This document shows, piece by piece, positions 29,899-38,215 of a stretch of DNA of 43,277 bases. This DNA is from Pseudoflavonifractor phocaeensis. Lineage in GTDB: Bacteria; Bacillota; Clostridia; Oscillospirales; Oscillospiraceae. Location: contig NZ_JACLZC010000020.1 in assembly GCF_016901735.1 (NCBI RefSeq), forward strand, positions 1 to 43,277, read 5' to 3'. How positions within the stretch are numbered: position 1 is the stretch's first letter; every line of letters begins with the position of its first letter. Made by a program: the position numbers and the translations under genes. The notes under the pieces are model-generated. The model saw nothing but the letters and a program-made list of their open reading frames with translations, did not search any database and had not been told where the DNA came from.

Positions 29899-30936
29899 TT
29901 ACTCCTGGGAGGTGGTCACTTCCACCACCTCGCCCATGCCCTCAAAGACGGCGGGGTCGATGCCCAGGGCGGCGGCGGTCTCGGAGTTGACGGTGATGAT
30001 GCCGCCGGTGACCTGGTAGAAATCGTCCATACCGTCCATGCCGGCGGTCATGGCCTCATAGGCCAGGTCGGCGGTCTGGGCCCCCAGGTCGGTATAGTTG
30101 ACGCCGCAGGTGGCGAAAGCGCCGTTGCGGACAAAGGAGTCCGCGCCGGTGTAGTGGGGGATGCCGGCCTCGATCAGGTCCTCATAAATGGCCAGCTCGG
30201 CGGCCATAATGACATTGTCGGTGGGGGTAAAGACGGCGTCCACCCCGGAGGCGATGAGGGAGCTGGCGGCGGCGATGACTTCGTCGTTGGTGTTGGCGGT
30301 GGCCTCCTCATAGGCGATGCCCTTTTCCTCCAGATAGGCCTTGGCGTCAGCGATGGGGGTGGCGGAGTTGGGCTCGGAGAGGGAGTAGAGCAGGCCCACC
30401 TTGGACAGGTCCGGATTTTGGGCCACCATCATCTCCAGGATGAGGTCGGTGTCCAGGGCGTCGCTGGTGCCGGTGACGTAGTCGATGCCGGTCAGGTCGG
30501 CGGCGGCCGGGTCGGAGATGGCGGCAAAGATCACGGGGGTCTGGCTCTCCTCGGCGCAGACCGTCATGACCTGGGCGGCGGTGGTGGCGATGGGGATGAT
30601 GGCGTCCACGCCGTCGGCGATGGCCTGGTCGCCGATCTGGCGCAGGGTGGTCTGGTCGTTCTGGCCGGAAGAGACGGTATACTGGATGGTGACCCCCTCC
30701 TCGGCGGCGATCTCGTCCAGCCGGGCGGTGATGGCGTCGGCGATTTCGTCCAGGGAGGCGTGGTCCATCTGCTTGACCACGGCCACGGTGTAGACCTGGT
30801 CCCCGTCGCCGCCGGAGGGCGCATCGGAAGCGCCGCCGGGGGTGGTGGCGGTGCCGCTGGAGCAGGCGGCCAGGGAGAGGGACAGGGCGGCGGCGGTGGT
30901 CAGGGCAAAGAGAGAGTTGAGAGACAGCTTTTTCAT
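29899..30936 (-). CDS. trpX: ABC transporter substrate-binding lipoprotein (TrpX type)
   Basis: 345 residues from the ATG at 30936 with GGAGG upstream. Lipoprotein signal with LAAC lipobox (Cys25) and a Gly/Ser/Thr linker, then an ABC_sub_bind-type periplasmic-binding fold: YTVAVVKQMDHASLDEIADAI, GVDAIIPIATTAAQVM, PVIFAAISDPAAADL, GLLYSLSEPNSATP and AVFTPTDNVIMAAE. This family, when placed behind Trp T-boxes, is predicted to bind tryptophan. It acts on the outer face of the membrane, delivering ligand to the permease. It is the first gene after the T-box leader. Confidence 0.9.
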   Translation of the reverse strand: MKKLSLNSLFALTTAAALSLSLAACSSGTATTPGGASDAPSGGDGDQVYTVAVVKQMDHASLDEIADAITARLDEIAAEEGVTIQYTVSSGQNDQTTLRQIGDQAIADGVDAIIPIATTAAQVMTVCAEESQTPVIFAAISDPAAADLTGIDYVTGTSDALDTDLILEMMVAQNPDLSKVGLLYSLSEPNSATPIADAKAYLEEKGIAYEEATANTNDEVIAAASSLIASGVDAVFTPTDNVIMAAELAIYEDLIEAGIPHYTGADSFVRNGAFATCGVNYTDLGAQTADLAYEAMTAGMDGMDDFYQVTGGIITVNSETAAALGIDPAVFEGMGEVVEVTTSQE

Positions 30937-31017
30937 GGTTGGTTCCTCCACATAAATAAAATAGATATTTGGTTTGGGTGGGTGATGGAGGCGTCCGTGC
31001 CAAGGACATTTGGGAGA

Positions 31018-31304
31018 AACAAATAGACGCTTTCGTCCCCACACTGGGACAAAAGCGTCAGCTCCTGCGGTACCACCCAAAATTGACGTCTGTGACGTCC
31101 GCTCACTTCACGTACCATCATACGCGCCCAATGGATAACGGGTAGGGGTCCCGTCGGCGCCTACTGGGTCATAGACTGTTCAGGCCGCCCTCTAAAGACC
31201 ATTCACCGGCTGCCGCGCATCCCGCTTCCACCGTCCGGGACTCTCTATGCCTTGGCTGTGACCGGCTACTTCTCTTCATCACAGGTGTATACTCTTTAAT
31301 TGTT
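31018..31304 (-). promoter_or_regulatory. T-box riboswitch, tryptophan specifier (TGG)
   Basis: Read on the minus strand, the leader begins with the Stem I motifs GATGAAGAGAAGTAG, GAGAGTC and GGTGGAAGC. A specifier segment GTGAATGGTC follows, whose TGG triplet is at 31201-31199. A Stem III-like CCGACGGGA...CCCGTTA hairpin comes next, then the T-box proper GGGTGGTACCGC (31078-31067). It ends with a terminator stem (GACGCTTTTGTCCC against GGGACGAAAGCGTC, 31059-31024) and a T-rich tail. Uncharged tRNA-Trp would stabilise the antiterminator and switch on the ABC transporter genes. TGG as specifier follows from its position after GTGAA and agrees with the TrpX-type binding protein. Confidence 0.88.
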
Positions 31305-31310
31305 GTATGC

Positions 31311-31340
31311 AGTATACGCCAAAGCAAGGGACTTTGTCAA
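31311..31340 (-). promoter_or_regulatory. Promoter of the T-box transporter operon
   Basis: On the minus strand: TTGACA (31340-31335), 18-bp spacer, TATACT (31316-31311), directly upstream of the T-box leader. Confidence 0.8.
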
Positions 31341-31383
31341 TCCCCATTTTGTCAAAAAGGAAAAACACCGGCCCGCCGCCGTC

Positions 31384-31413
31384 TTGACGGAGGAATGGGA
31401 ACCGGTGTAGAAT
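31384..31413 (+). promoter_or_regulatory. Candidate promoter of the GNAT gene
   Basis: TTGACG (31384-31389), 18-bp spacer, TAGAAT (31408-31413), 37 bp before the ATG. Confidence 0.5.
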
Positions 31414-31449
31414 AATCGGGATTTTTCTTTTGGTAAGGAGGCGCAGCCC

Positions 31450-32283
31450 ATGAACATCCGTCCCGCCGGTCCGGCGGACGAAGCCCCTTTTTGCTCTCTT
31501 TGGCAGCGGGCCTTTGGAGACAGCGAGGCGTTCGCACACTTTGTATTCACCCGTTACGCCGGCTGCCGGCATATCCACATTGCCCAGGAGGACGGAAAGT
31601 TTGCCGCCATGCTCTGCGCCATTCCCGGTATGATCGGCCAGCGCCGGGGGGTCTACCTCTACGGTCTGGCCACTGAACCGGCGTACCGGGGCCGGGGCGT
31701 CATGACCGCCCTCATGGACTGTGCCTGCCATGCGGAGCGCACCAAGGGAGGGCAGTTTGCTCTCCTGGTGCCCAACGGCGGCCCCCTCTTTACCTACTAC
31801 GCCAAGCGGGGGTTTCAGACCGCCTTTTACCGCTGCGTGGAGACCATTCCCCGCCCGGCCCGGCCCGCGCCGGTCTATACCCTCCGTCCCCCCAGAGCCG
31901 CCGCCTATTTTGACCTCCAGGAGAGCCTGCTGCCCGCCGGGCGCTTCCTTTTCAACCCCGGTCCCAGACGTGCGGTCATCAGCGCCCTGGCCACCGACGG
32001 CGCCCAGGTGGTGGAGACCGCCGCCGGCTTTGCCCTCTTCGCCCCCGACGAAGAGGGGCATATGACCTGCTGGGAGCTGGGGGCCCCGGGGCCGGAGGAG
32101 GCCGCCGGTATCCTGGCCGCGGCGGCGGATGCCCTGGACCTGCCCATGCTGCCCTGCCGCCTGCCCTGGCCCAGTCCCGCCGCGCCTCACGCGCCCCCCC
32201 GGCCCTTTGCCATGGTCCGCTTCCTGGACGCGCCCTTTGACCTGGGGGAGGCCCCGTATCTGGCCCTGGACCTGGGGATCTAA
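31450..32283 (+). CDS. GNAT-family N-acetyltransferase
   Basis: 277 residues. The N-terminal GNAT domain has YLYGLATEPAYRGRGVMTALMDCA (acetyl-CoA loop with RGRG) and YYAKRGFQTAFY. The C-terminal ~130 residues resemble the second, degenerate acetyltransferase/sterol-carrier-like half seen in Eis-type proteins. Substrate unknown. AAGGAGG lies before the ATG. Its stop codon overlaps the stop of the convergent small gene by 4 bp, leaving no room for a terminator between them. Confidence 0.85.
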   Translation: MNIRPAGPADEAPFCSLWQRAFGDSEAFAHFVFTRYAGCRHIHIAQEDGKFAAMLCAIPGMIGQRRGVYLYGLATEPAYRGRGVMTALMDCACHAERTKGGQFALLVPNGGPLFTYYAKRGFQTAFYRCVETIPRPARPAPVYTLRPPRAAAYFDLQESLLPAGRFLFNPGPRRAVISALATDGAQVVETAAGFALFAPDEEGHMTCWELGAPGPEEAAGILAAAADALDLPMLPCRLPWPSPAAPHAPPRPFAMVRFLDAPFDLGEAPYLALDLGI

Positions 32284-32567
32284 CCGTCCTCCCAGTCCCA
32301 GTTGGGAAAGTCCAGCAAACCCGCCTGATAGCCCCGCAGAAAGTAATACCGGCTCCGGCGGCGGATATAGTCCTCCGCCTCCCGCCGGAAGGCCGTATAG
32401 CGGGCCTTGCCCGCCTCGTCCAGGCCGCGGCACAGGGCGGCTTCCAGCTCCCGCAGCCGGGTGAGGTTGCGCAGGTCCCCCGCCGTAAAGGGCGGATGTC
32501 CCGTGCAATAGTCCGGGCACCGGCGATAAGCCTCCATATCCAATGTGTCATTCCATTCCGGCAGCAT
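32280..32567 (-). CDS. Small helical protein of unknown function
   Basis: 95 residues, charged and helical: LRNLTRLRELEAALCRGLDEAGKARYTAFRREAEDYIRRR, ending in SRYYFLRGYQAGLLDFPNWDWED. It has no signal peptide or membrane segment. It converges with the GNAT gene and faces the promoter region of the small RHH gene. A minus-strand TTTACA/TATAAG box pair with 18-bp spacing can be drawn in 32616-32639. I do not recognise the family. Confidence 0.65.
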   Translation of the reverse strand: MLPEWNDTLDMEAYRRCPDYCTGHPPFTAGDLRNLTRLRELEAALCRGLDEAGKARYTAFRREAEDYIRRRSRYYFLRGYQAGLLDFPNWDWEDG

Positions 32568-32603
32568 AAAAAATTTCCCCCTCAGTTTGTCATACAGTTG
32601 TCT

Positions 32604-32657
32604 TACATACTTATATCACGACCTGCATTACATTGTAAAGTACATTATGTAATACAT
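32604..32657. promoter_or_regulatory. TACAT iterons, candidate RHH operator
   Basis: TACAT occurs at 32604, 32629, 32641 and 32653; the last three are exactly 12 bp apart. TACATTATGTA (32641-32651) is a perfect palindrome around one T, and ATTACAT...ATGTAAT forms a larger inverted repeat. The array ends 11 bp before the start of the small RHH gene. Confidence 0.6.
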
Positions 32658-32668
32658 GGAGTGATACC

Positions 32669-32842
32669 ATGGGAAAGTTTAAGCTGCCGGCGGTTCCTGA
32701 CACCACGCCCAAGTCCATTCGGTTTCCCAATGATGTGATTGAGCGGGTGGAGGAGGCGATTCGGGGAACCAACGTGAGTTTTTCGCGCTTTGTGATCGAG
32801 GCCACCCGGGCGGCGCTGGACAGTCTGGAAGAAGAGGAATAA
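32669..32842 (+). CDS. CopG/Arc-type ribbon-helix-helix protein, 57 residues
   Basis: The short frame runs from ATG 32669 to TAA 32842 with GGAG about 8 nt upstream. The sequence KSIRFPNDVIERVEEAI (strand plus first helix), then GTNVSFSRFVIEATRAALDSLEEEE (turn and second helix) is a textbook RHH fold: a beta-strand of alternating residues, an NVSFSRFV turn and an acidic tail. RHH proteins bind as dimers to repeated short operators and the TACAT array directly upstream fits autoregulation. No toxin gene is adjacent downstream; the divergent 95-residue gene is a possible partner. Confidence 0.82.
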   Translation: MGKFKLPAVPDTTPKSIRFPNDVIERVEEAIRGTNVSFSRFVIEATRAALDSLEEEE

Positions 32843-32871
32843 CGGGGCGCGGGTGAGATGCCCCCGTCCAA

Positions 32872-32918
32872 ACAAAAAAGGCACGCTGAGGAGGAGTTTT
32901 CCACAGCGTGCCTTATTT
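32872..32918. terminator. Bidirectional terminator between RHH gene and beta-lactamase-like gene
   Basis: AAGGCACGCTG (32878-32888) pairs with CAGCGTGCCTT (32904-32914). An A-run precedes it, and TATTTTG follows. Confidence 0.82.
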
Positions 32919-32924
32919 TGTGGA

Positions 32925-34967
32925 TTACTGCCGCTGAAGCTGGAGCCTTGCGCCCACTTCCCCGGCAAAGACGATCCAGCCGTTCTCCGGCAGGGTGACG
33001 GAGGTGTCGCCGAAGAGATAGGTGGAGGCGGCCAGGGAGCCGTCGGCGTTGTAGACATAGCAGCCGCCCTTACCGGTGACGGTGAGGGCCAGGGTCTGCC
33101 CGGCGGCGCTCCCCACCTGGAACCAGCGGGCGTAGCCGTCGGTCTGGATGGAGCAGGCGGCCCCCGCGCCGGTGTAAATGGAGGAGACGCCGGTAAGCGC
33201 CATGCACAGATAGCCGTTCATCTCCAGGTATTCCACCCCGTTTTGGGTGGTGAAGGTCAGATCGGCGCCGTTGCGGGAGCCGTTGCCCGGAATGGTGAGG
33301 TATTGGACGGCGTGATTGGCGTCGGTGATGCGGTAGAGGGTGGCATAGCCGGGGCACTCGGCCAGCACCGGCACGGAGGAGAAGAGGCTGGTGGCGTTGG
33401 CGTAGAGCTCGGAGGTGTATTTCTCATTGAGCGGCAGGTAGAGCATACTGCTCCGCCCCGCCCAGACCTGGGCGTCCGCCTGAGAGAGGGGATTTTCCTC
33501 CATTTTCTGGAGGACATACTGGGCCTGGCAGACCGGCGGCAGGCCGGGCAGCGTGGAGTATCCCTTCTGGTAGAAGTAGGTCTGTCCGTCGGTCTCCTCC
33601 ACCAGCTTGACCATGACGCTGTTGGAGGCGTCCCGGTAGGAGCCGTCGCTGTAATAGGTGAGCCGCTGGGCCTCGCCGCCCAGAATAGCGGCAGGGGTGA
33701 GGACCATCTCATTGCCCGCAAAGGCCACCGTCATCACCGAGCCAAGACCGGCGTAAGTCCCGGCCTTTTCCAGCTCGGAAGCGGGGAGGGCGGCGGGCTG
33801 GGCGTCCGGCAGGGCGGTGTCCGCCGTGACGGTGATTCCGTCCTCCGCCAGGGCGTCCATGAGGATCTGGGCCCCGGCCAGCTGGTTATAGGTGCTCAGA
33901 CCGCCGGAGGAGAGCACCGCCACCGCCATGTCGTACTCGGGCAGCACGATGAGACCGGCGTGGTAGTAGAGGCTGTCGCCTCCCTTGACCAGGGCGGTGA
34001 TGCCGTTTTGGTTGAAGGGGAACATGTGGACGCTGTCCCAGCCCAGACCGAAGGCCAGCAGGTCGTCCTCGCTGTCCGCCGGCCAGAGGCCCTCCACGGC
34101 GTGGTCCACGGCCATGGCGTCCAGGGAGTCCTGGTCCAAAAGGCCGGGCGCACAAAGGGAGCCGCCGAAGGCGGCCAGGTCGGAGGCGGTGGCGTAGAAG
34201 CCGCCGGCGCCGATGATGTTCAGGGTGTCCACCGGCAGGGCGCGGGTGTCTCCGTCCAGGTAGATGCGGGCCAGGCGGTCGGTGTCAAAGGCATCGGCAG
34301 AGGTGAAGGTGTCGTCCAGCCCGGCGGGGGTCAGCAGGGCGGTGCGCACATAGTCGGTAAAGGTCTGGCCGGTCACTGCCTCCACCACCAGCTCGGCCAG
34401 GGTGAAGCCGTCGTTGCAGTAGACGCTGTACGCCCCCGGGTTGGCCTTGAGGCGCTGGGTGGACAGCCGCTCCAGAAGGGTATCGGTGGCGGCGGGGTCG
34501 GCGTCGCCGAAGAGGAAAGCGCTGCGGGTGGAGTCCCCCATCAGGCCGGAGGAGTGGTCCAGCAGCATTTCCACCGTAATGTCGGTGTAGCGCGGGTCGG
34601 CCATGGTAAAATCGGTGAGATAGCGGGTGACGGGGGCGTCCAGCTCCACCTTGCCCTCCTCCGCCAGGGAAAGCAGGGCGGCGGTGGTGTAGATTTTGGA
34701 CACCGAGCCGATGCCGTAGAGGGTATCGTCGGTCAGGGCCCGGTTTTCCGTCCGGGAGAAGGTGCCGGCGTGGCCGGTCATGGTGATCTCGCCGTCCTCC
34801 CAGAGGGCATACTGAATGCTGGTTGCGCCGCCGTAGGTCATGGCCTGGGTAATGGCGGCCTGGGCGCTTTCGGCCCTGGTATCCCCGGCGGCCAGCGCGG
34901 CGGGAGAGAAGGCGCTGAGTGTCAGCACCCCGGCCAGCGCCAGGGCACAGATCCGTTTGCCGTTCAT
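32925..34967 (-). CDS. Secreted serine hydrolase of the beta-lactamase/class C PBP fold
   Basis: 680 residues. Signal peptide with cleavage near ALAAG (~27). The catalytic triad-like motifs are Ser88-Val-Ser-Lys91 (SxxK) and Tyr183-Cys-Asn185 (YxN), with DHSSGL matching the HSSGL block of the family and HAG near 325 in place of KTG. Residues ~400-680 form an extra C-terminal region, largely beta-strand by appearance. Family members include D-Ala-D-Ala carboxypeptidases, esterases and peptidases; resistance to antibiotics should not be assumed. AGGAGG lies before the ATG. The gene stands alone. Confidence 0.88.
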   Translation of the reverse strand: MNGKRICALALAGVLTLSAFSPAALAAGDTRAESAQAAITQAMTYGGATSIQYALWEDGEITMTGHAGTFSRTENRALTDDTLYGIGSVSKIYTTAALLSLAEEGKVELDAPVTRYLTDFTMADPRYTDITVEMLLDHSSGLMGDSTRSAFLFGDADPAATDTLLERLSTQRLKANPGAYSVYCNDGFTLAELVVEAVTGQTFTDYVRTALLTPAGLDDTFTSADAFDTDRLARIYLDGDTRALPVDTLNIIGAGGFYATASDLAAFGGSLCAPGLLDQDSLDAMAVDHAVEGLWPADSEDDLLAFGLGWDSVHMFPFNQNGITALVKGGDSLYYHAGLIVLPEYDMAVAVLSSGGLSTYNQLAGAQILMDALAEDGITVTADTALPDAQPAALPASELEKAGTYAGLGSVMTVAFAGNEMVLTPAAILGGEAQRLTYYSDGSYRDASNSVMVKLVEETDGQTYFYQKGYSTLPGLPPVCQAQYVLQKMEENPLSQADAQVWAGRSSMLYLPLNEKYTSELYANATSLFSSVPVLAECPGYATLYRITDANHAVQYLTIPGNGSRNGADLTFTTQNGVEYLEMNGYLCMALTGVSSIYTGAGAACSIQTDGYARWFQVGSAAGQTLALTVTGKGGCYVYNADGSLAASTYLFGDTSVTLPENGWIVFAGEVGARLQLQRQ

Positions 34968-35042
34968 CAGGAAAAAACCTCCTTTTTCATTGTGTGTTTC
35001 AGTGTACCTTATTTTCTCCCCGCTGGCAAGGGGGGCGTCCGC

Positions 35043-35071
35043 TTGAAGGCGGGGGCGGAATGTGGTAGACT
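35043..35071 (+). promoter_or_regulatory. Promoter of recG
   Basis: TTGAAG (35043-35048), 17-bp spacer, TAGACT (35066-35071), 33 bp before the ATG. Confidence 0.6.
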
Positions 35072-35104
35072 AAACAAACATGGACGGAAGAGGGGAGGGG
35101 CATC

Positions 35105-37228
35105 ATGGGGCTGACGTTGGAAAGCAGCGTGCGGGCGCTGCCCGGCGTGGGGGAGGCCCGCGCCAAGGGGCTGGAAAAGCTGGGCCTGGCCACGGTGGGG
35201 GATCTTTTGACCTACTACCCCCGGGACTATGAGGACCGGCGGCAGATCTGCGCCATCCGGGAAGCGCCGGAAGGGCGGGCGGTGTGCATCCGGGCCATGG
35301 TGGCCGAGACGCCCCGTCACAGCTATATCCGCACGGGTCTGGAGCTGACCAAGGTGCGGGCGGTGGACCAGTGGGCCACCCTGGAGCTGACCTTTTTCAA
35401 CCAGAGCTATGTGAAAAACAGCCTGGAGCCGGGGGAGACCTACCTCTTCTACGGCGTGGCCCAGGGGCTGGGCAGCCGGCGCACCATGACCAATCCCGCC
35501 TTTGAGCGGGAGGACCGGCAGCGCTTTACCGGGCGCATCATGCCCATCTATCCCCTCACCGCCGGCATTTCCAATAACCTTCTGGCCGGTCTGGCGCTGC
35601 GCTGCGTGGAGGAATGCGCCCAGCTGCTGCCCGAGACCCTGCCGCCCAAGGTGCGGCAGGACCATGCCCTGGCGGCGGTGGAGTTTTCCTGTAAAAACAT
35701 CCACTTTCCCACCTCCGAGGAGGCCCTGGACCTGGCCCGGCGGCGGCTCATTTTCGAGGAGCTTTTTTATCTGGCCTGCGGTCTGGCCCTGCTGCGGGAG
35801 CGGCGGGAGGTCCGGCCGGGCCGTGTCCTCCAGCCCGAGCCGGCGTCGGACTTTTTGCGGGCGTTACCCTTTGCCCCCACCGGAGCCCAGCGGCGGGTGA
35901 TGGAGGAGATCATGGCCGATCTCACCTCCGGACGGCCCATGAACCGCCTGGTCCAGGGGGACGTGGGCTCCGGCAAAACCATGGTGGCCGCCTTTGCCGC
36001 CTGGCAGGCCGCCCAAAACGGGATACAAAGCGCCCTCATGGCCCCCACCGAGCTGCTGGCCCAGCAGCATCTGGAGACCATGACCGGCTTCTTGCCCGGC
36101 CTGCGGGTGGCGCTGCTCACCGGCTCCATGAAGGCCGCCGAGAAGCGAAAGGTCAAGGACGCCTTGGCCGGCGGCACGGTGGACCTGGTGGTGGGCACCC
36201 ACGCGGTACTCTCCCAGGGGGTGGGGTTTGCCAACCTGGGCCTGGTCATCACCGACGAGCAGCACCGCTTCGGCGTGGAGCAGCGGGCCCAGCTGGCCGG
36301 CAAAGGGGAGCGGGACGGAACGCCGCCCCATGTGCTGGTCATGTCGGCCACTCCCATCCCCCGGACCCTGGCCCTCATCATCTACGGCGACCTGGACGTG
36401 TCGGTCATCGACGAGCTGCCCCCCGGCCGGACGCCGGTGGAGACCTTCCTGGTGGGGGAGGACAAGCGCCAGCGGATCTATGCCTTTATCCGCCGCCAGG
36501 TGGAGAGCGGGCGGCAGGTATACATCGTCTGTCCGGCGGTGGAGGAGCACCAGGACGGAGCGGAGGACCACCCCATCCGTCTGGGAGAGAAGGCGGGGCA
36601 GCCGGTCTCCCCTCCCGGCTTTGCCGACCTCAAGGCGGTGACCGCCTACGCAAAAGAGCTGCAAGAGCGGGTTTTTCCCGACCTGCGGGTGGATTTCGTC
36701 CACGGAAAGCGGAAAGCAAAGGAAAAAGAGGCCGCTATGGCCGCCTTTGCCGCCGGTGAGACCGATATTCTAGTGGCCACCACCGTCATCGAGGTGGGGG
36801 TGGACGTGCCCAACGCCAACCTGATTTTAGTTGAGAACGCGGACCGCTTTGGACTTTCTCAACTGCACCAGCTCCGGGGCCGGGTGGGGCGGGGCAAATG
36901 GCAGTCCTACTGCATCCTGATGACCGCCAACCGGAACCCGGAGACCCGGGCCCGGCTGAAGGTGCTGACCCAGACCACCGACGGCTTCCGCATCTCGGAG
37001 GAGGACTTGAAGCTGCGGGGCCCCGGCGACTTTTTCGGCAAGCGGCAGCACGGCTTACCCCAGCTCCGCATGGCCGACCTAGCGGGAGACACCCGCCTGC
37101 TGCGGGAGGCCCAGGACGCGGCCAAAGAGCTGCTGGCGGAGGACCCGGCCCTGGAACGGGGAGAAAACCGGCCGGTGCTGGAGCGGGTGCAGGCCCTCTT
37201 TACGCGGCACGGCGACAGCATGAATTGA
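35105..37228 (+). CDS. recG: ATP-dependent DNA helicase RecG
   Basis: 707 residues. The N-terminal wedge/OB region begins VRALPGVGEARAKGLEKLG and includes the DYEDRR block. The helicase core has Walker A GDVGSGKT (~285), APTELLAQQH, DEQHRFGVEQR (motif II), MSATPIPRTLAL (III), VATTVIEVGVDVPNA and QLHQLRGRVGRG (V, VI), and the RecG-specific tail FRISEEDLKLRGPGDFFGKRQHG. It remodels stalled replication forks and branched DNA. GAGGGG precedes the ATG. A GNAT gene and a C_GCAxxG_C_C gene follow in the same direction with short gaps. Confidence 0.98.
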   Translation: MGLTLESSVRALPGVGEARAKGLEKLGLATVGDLLTYYPRDYEDRRQICAIREAPEGRAVCIRAMVAETPRHSYIRTGLELTKVRAVDQWATLELTFFNQSYVKNSLEPGETYLFYGVAQGLGSRRTMTNPAFEREDRQRFTGRIMPIYPLTAGISNNLLAGLALRCVEECAQLLPETLPPKVRQDHALAAVEFSCKNIHFPTSEEALDLARRRLIFEELFYLACGLALLRERREVRPGRVLQPEPASDFLRALPFAPTGAQRRVMEEIMADLTSGRPMNRLVQGDVGSGKTMVAAFAAWQAAQNGIQSALMAPTELLAQQHLETMTGFLPGLRVALLTGSMKAAEKRKVKDALAGGTVDLVVGTHAVLSQGVGFANLGLVITDEQHRFGVEQRAQLAGKGERDGTPPHVLVMSATPIPRTLALIIYGDLDVSVIDELPPGRTPVETFLVGEDKRQRIYAFIRRQVESGRQVYIVCPAVEEHQDGAEDHPIRLGEKAGQPVSPPGFADLKAVTAYAKELQERVFPDLRVDFVHGKRKAKEKEAAMAAFAAGETDILVATTVIEVGVDVPNANLILVENADRFGLSQLHQLRGRVGRGKWQSYCILMTANRNPETRARLKVLTQTTDGFRISEEDLKLRGPGDFFGKRQHGLPQLRMADLAGDTRLLREAQDAAKELLAEDPALERGENRPVLERVQALFTRHGDSMN

Positions 37229-37262
37229 TAGATAATTTTTGAAAAGGAAAGGATTCGATATT

Positions 37263-37745
37263 ATGTTTTCCATCCGTGACATGACGGGACAGGACCGGGA
37301 CGCGGTCATGTCCATGGTGCTGGAATTTTACCACAGTCCGGCGGTGGAGCATGAAGTGGACGCCGCCACCCTGGAAAAGACCTTTTGGGACGCGGTGGAC
37401 CCGGCGGAGGGGCTGCTCCGCGGCCTCCTGCTGGAGGAGGACGGAGAGGCGGTGGGCTACGCCTATGTGACCTTCTGCTACTCCGGCGAGATGGGAGGAC
37501 GGGTGGTGTTTTTTGACGAGCTGTACTTCCGGCCCCAGTGTAGGGGCAAGGGGTACGGGACCCAGGTGTTCCGCTGGCTGAAGCGGGAGTATCCCGATTA
37601 TCCCCGCTTTCGGCTGGAGGTCACCGAGGCCAACGAAAAAGCGGCCCGGCTCTATGCGCGTCTGGGCTTCCGGACGCTGGAATACCGGCAGATGGTGCTG
37701 GACGGCGATCTGGCACAGGGAGAAAGGAAGGAGAACCTGGAATGA
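37263..37745 (+). CDS. GNAT-family acetyltransferase
   Basis: 160 residues from the ATG at 37263; AGGAAAGGA lies ~10 nt upstream, and an in-frame TTG 24 nt earlier is less likely. The GNAT core includes VGYAYVTFCYSGEMGGRVVFFDELYF, the acetyl-CoA loop PQCRGKGYGTQVF, and the end block LEVTEANEKAARLYARLGF. Substrate unknown. The next gene starts within its stop codon (ATGA), so the two are coupled. Confidence 0.9.
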   Translation: MFSIRDMTGQDRDAVMSMVLEFYHSPAVEHEVDAATLEKTFWDAVDPAEGLLRGLLLEEDGEAVGYAYVTFCYSGEMGGRVVFFDELYFRPQCRGKGYGTQVFRWLKREYPDYPRFRLEVTEANEKAARLYARLGFRTLEYRQMVLDGDLAQGERKENLE

Positions 37746-38137
37746 CACATATGGAAGAGGCAAAGCTGCTGCGGGAGGACCCCAACGTCCATTATAACTG
37801 CGCCCAGTCGGTGCTGATCCCCTTTCGGGAGGCGTGCGGCCTGAGCCGTGAGGCGGCCAACCAGCTGGGGGCCAACTTCGGCAGCGGGATGCGCCACGGC
37901 GGGGCCTGCGGCGCCCTTACCGGCGCGCTGATGGTGCTGGGCCTGGCGGGAAAAGAGGCGTCGGCGGCCAATGAACTGATGCGCCGGTTCCGCACGGAAA
38001 ATAATGATGTCAACTGTTCCGACCTGCTGCGGCAGGCTCAGGAGCGGGGGGAGCCCAGAAAGGCCCACTGTGACCGGATGGTCTACCAGGCCATTGCCCT
38101 CTTGGACGAGCTGATGGGAGAGAAAGAAGAAAACTAA
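37742..38137 (+). CDS. C_GCAxxG_C_C family redox protein
   Basis: 131 residues. The defining cysteine pattern is present: NCAQSV (Cys20), GGACGALTGALMVLGL, NCSDLL and a final Cys in KAHCDRMV. Members of this family are small, helical and often annotated as putative redox-active proteins; the true function is not established. It overlaps the GNAT stop by 4 bp and ends before a strong hairpin. Confidence 0.9.
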   Translation: MTHMEEAKLLREDPNVHYNCAQSVLIPFREACGLSREAANQLGANFGSGMRHGGACGALTGALMVLGLAGKEASAANELMRRFRTENNDVNCSDLLRQAQERGEPRKAHCDRMVYQAIALLDELMGEKEEN

Positions 38138-38142
38138 AGCGC

Positions 38143-38182
38143 AAAAACGCCGGCCCCGGACCAAAGAGCGGTCCGGGGCCGG
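38143..38182. terminator. Hairpin between convergent genes, terminator on the minus strand
   Basis: CCGGCCCCGGACC (38150-38162) pairs with GGTCCGGGGCCGG (38170-38182). The A-run before it gives a T-run for the minus-strand dehydratase unit; on the plus strand only GTTTGCTTG follows, so termination of the recG unit there would be weaker. Confidence 0.75.
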
Positions 38183-38215
38183 TTTGCTTGCCGCGCGGCG
38201 GCATCAGAGTGAGGG

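Noticed and set aside
31018..31304. Folded leader considered as tRNA gene or leader-peptide attenuator
   Set aside because: The GGGTGGTACCGC box and Stem I motifs identify a T-box; there is no CCA-ended cloverleaf and no Trp-rich short frame.
32925..34967. Beta-lactam resistance gene
   Set aside because: The SxxK fold is shared by many peptidases and esterases; length, extra domain and lack of a regulator do not support a resistance enzyme.
32853..35114. A 753-codon plus-strand frame opposite the beta-lactamase-like gene
   Set aside because: Antisense shadow; Gly/Val/His-rich product with no motif, while the minus strand encodes a signal peptide and catalytic motifs.
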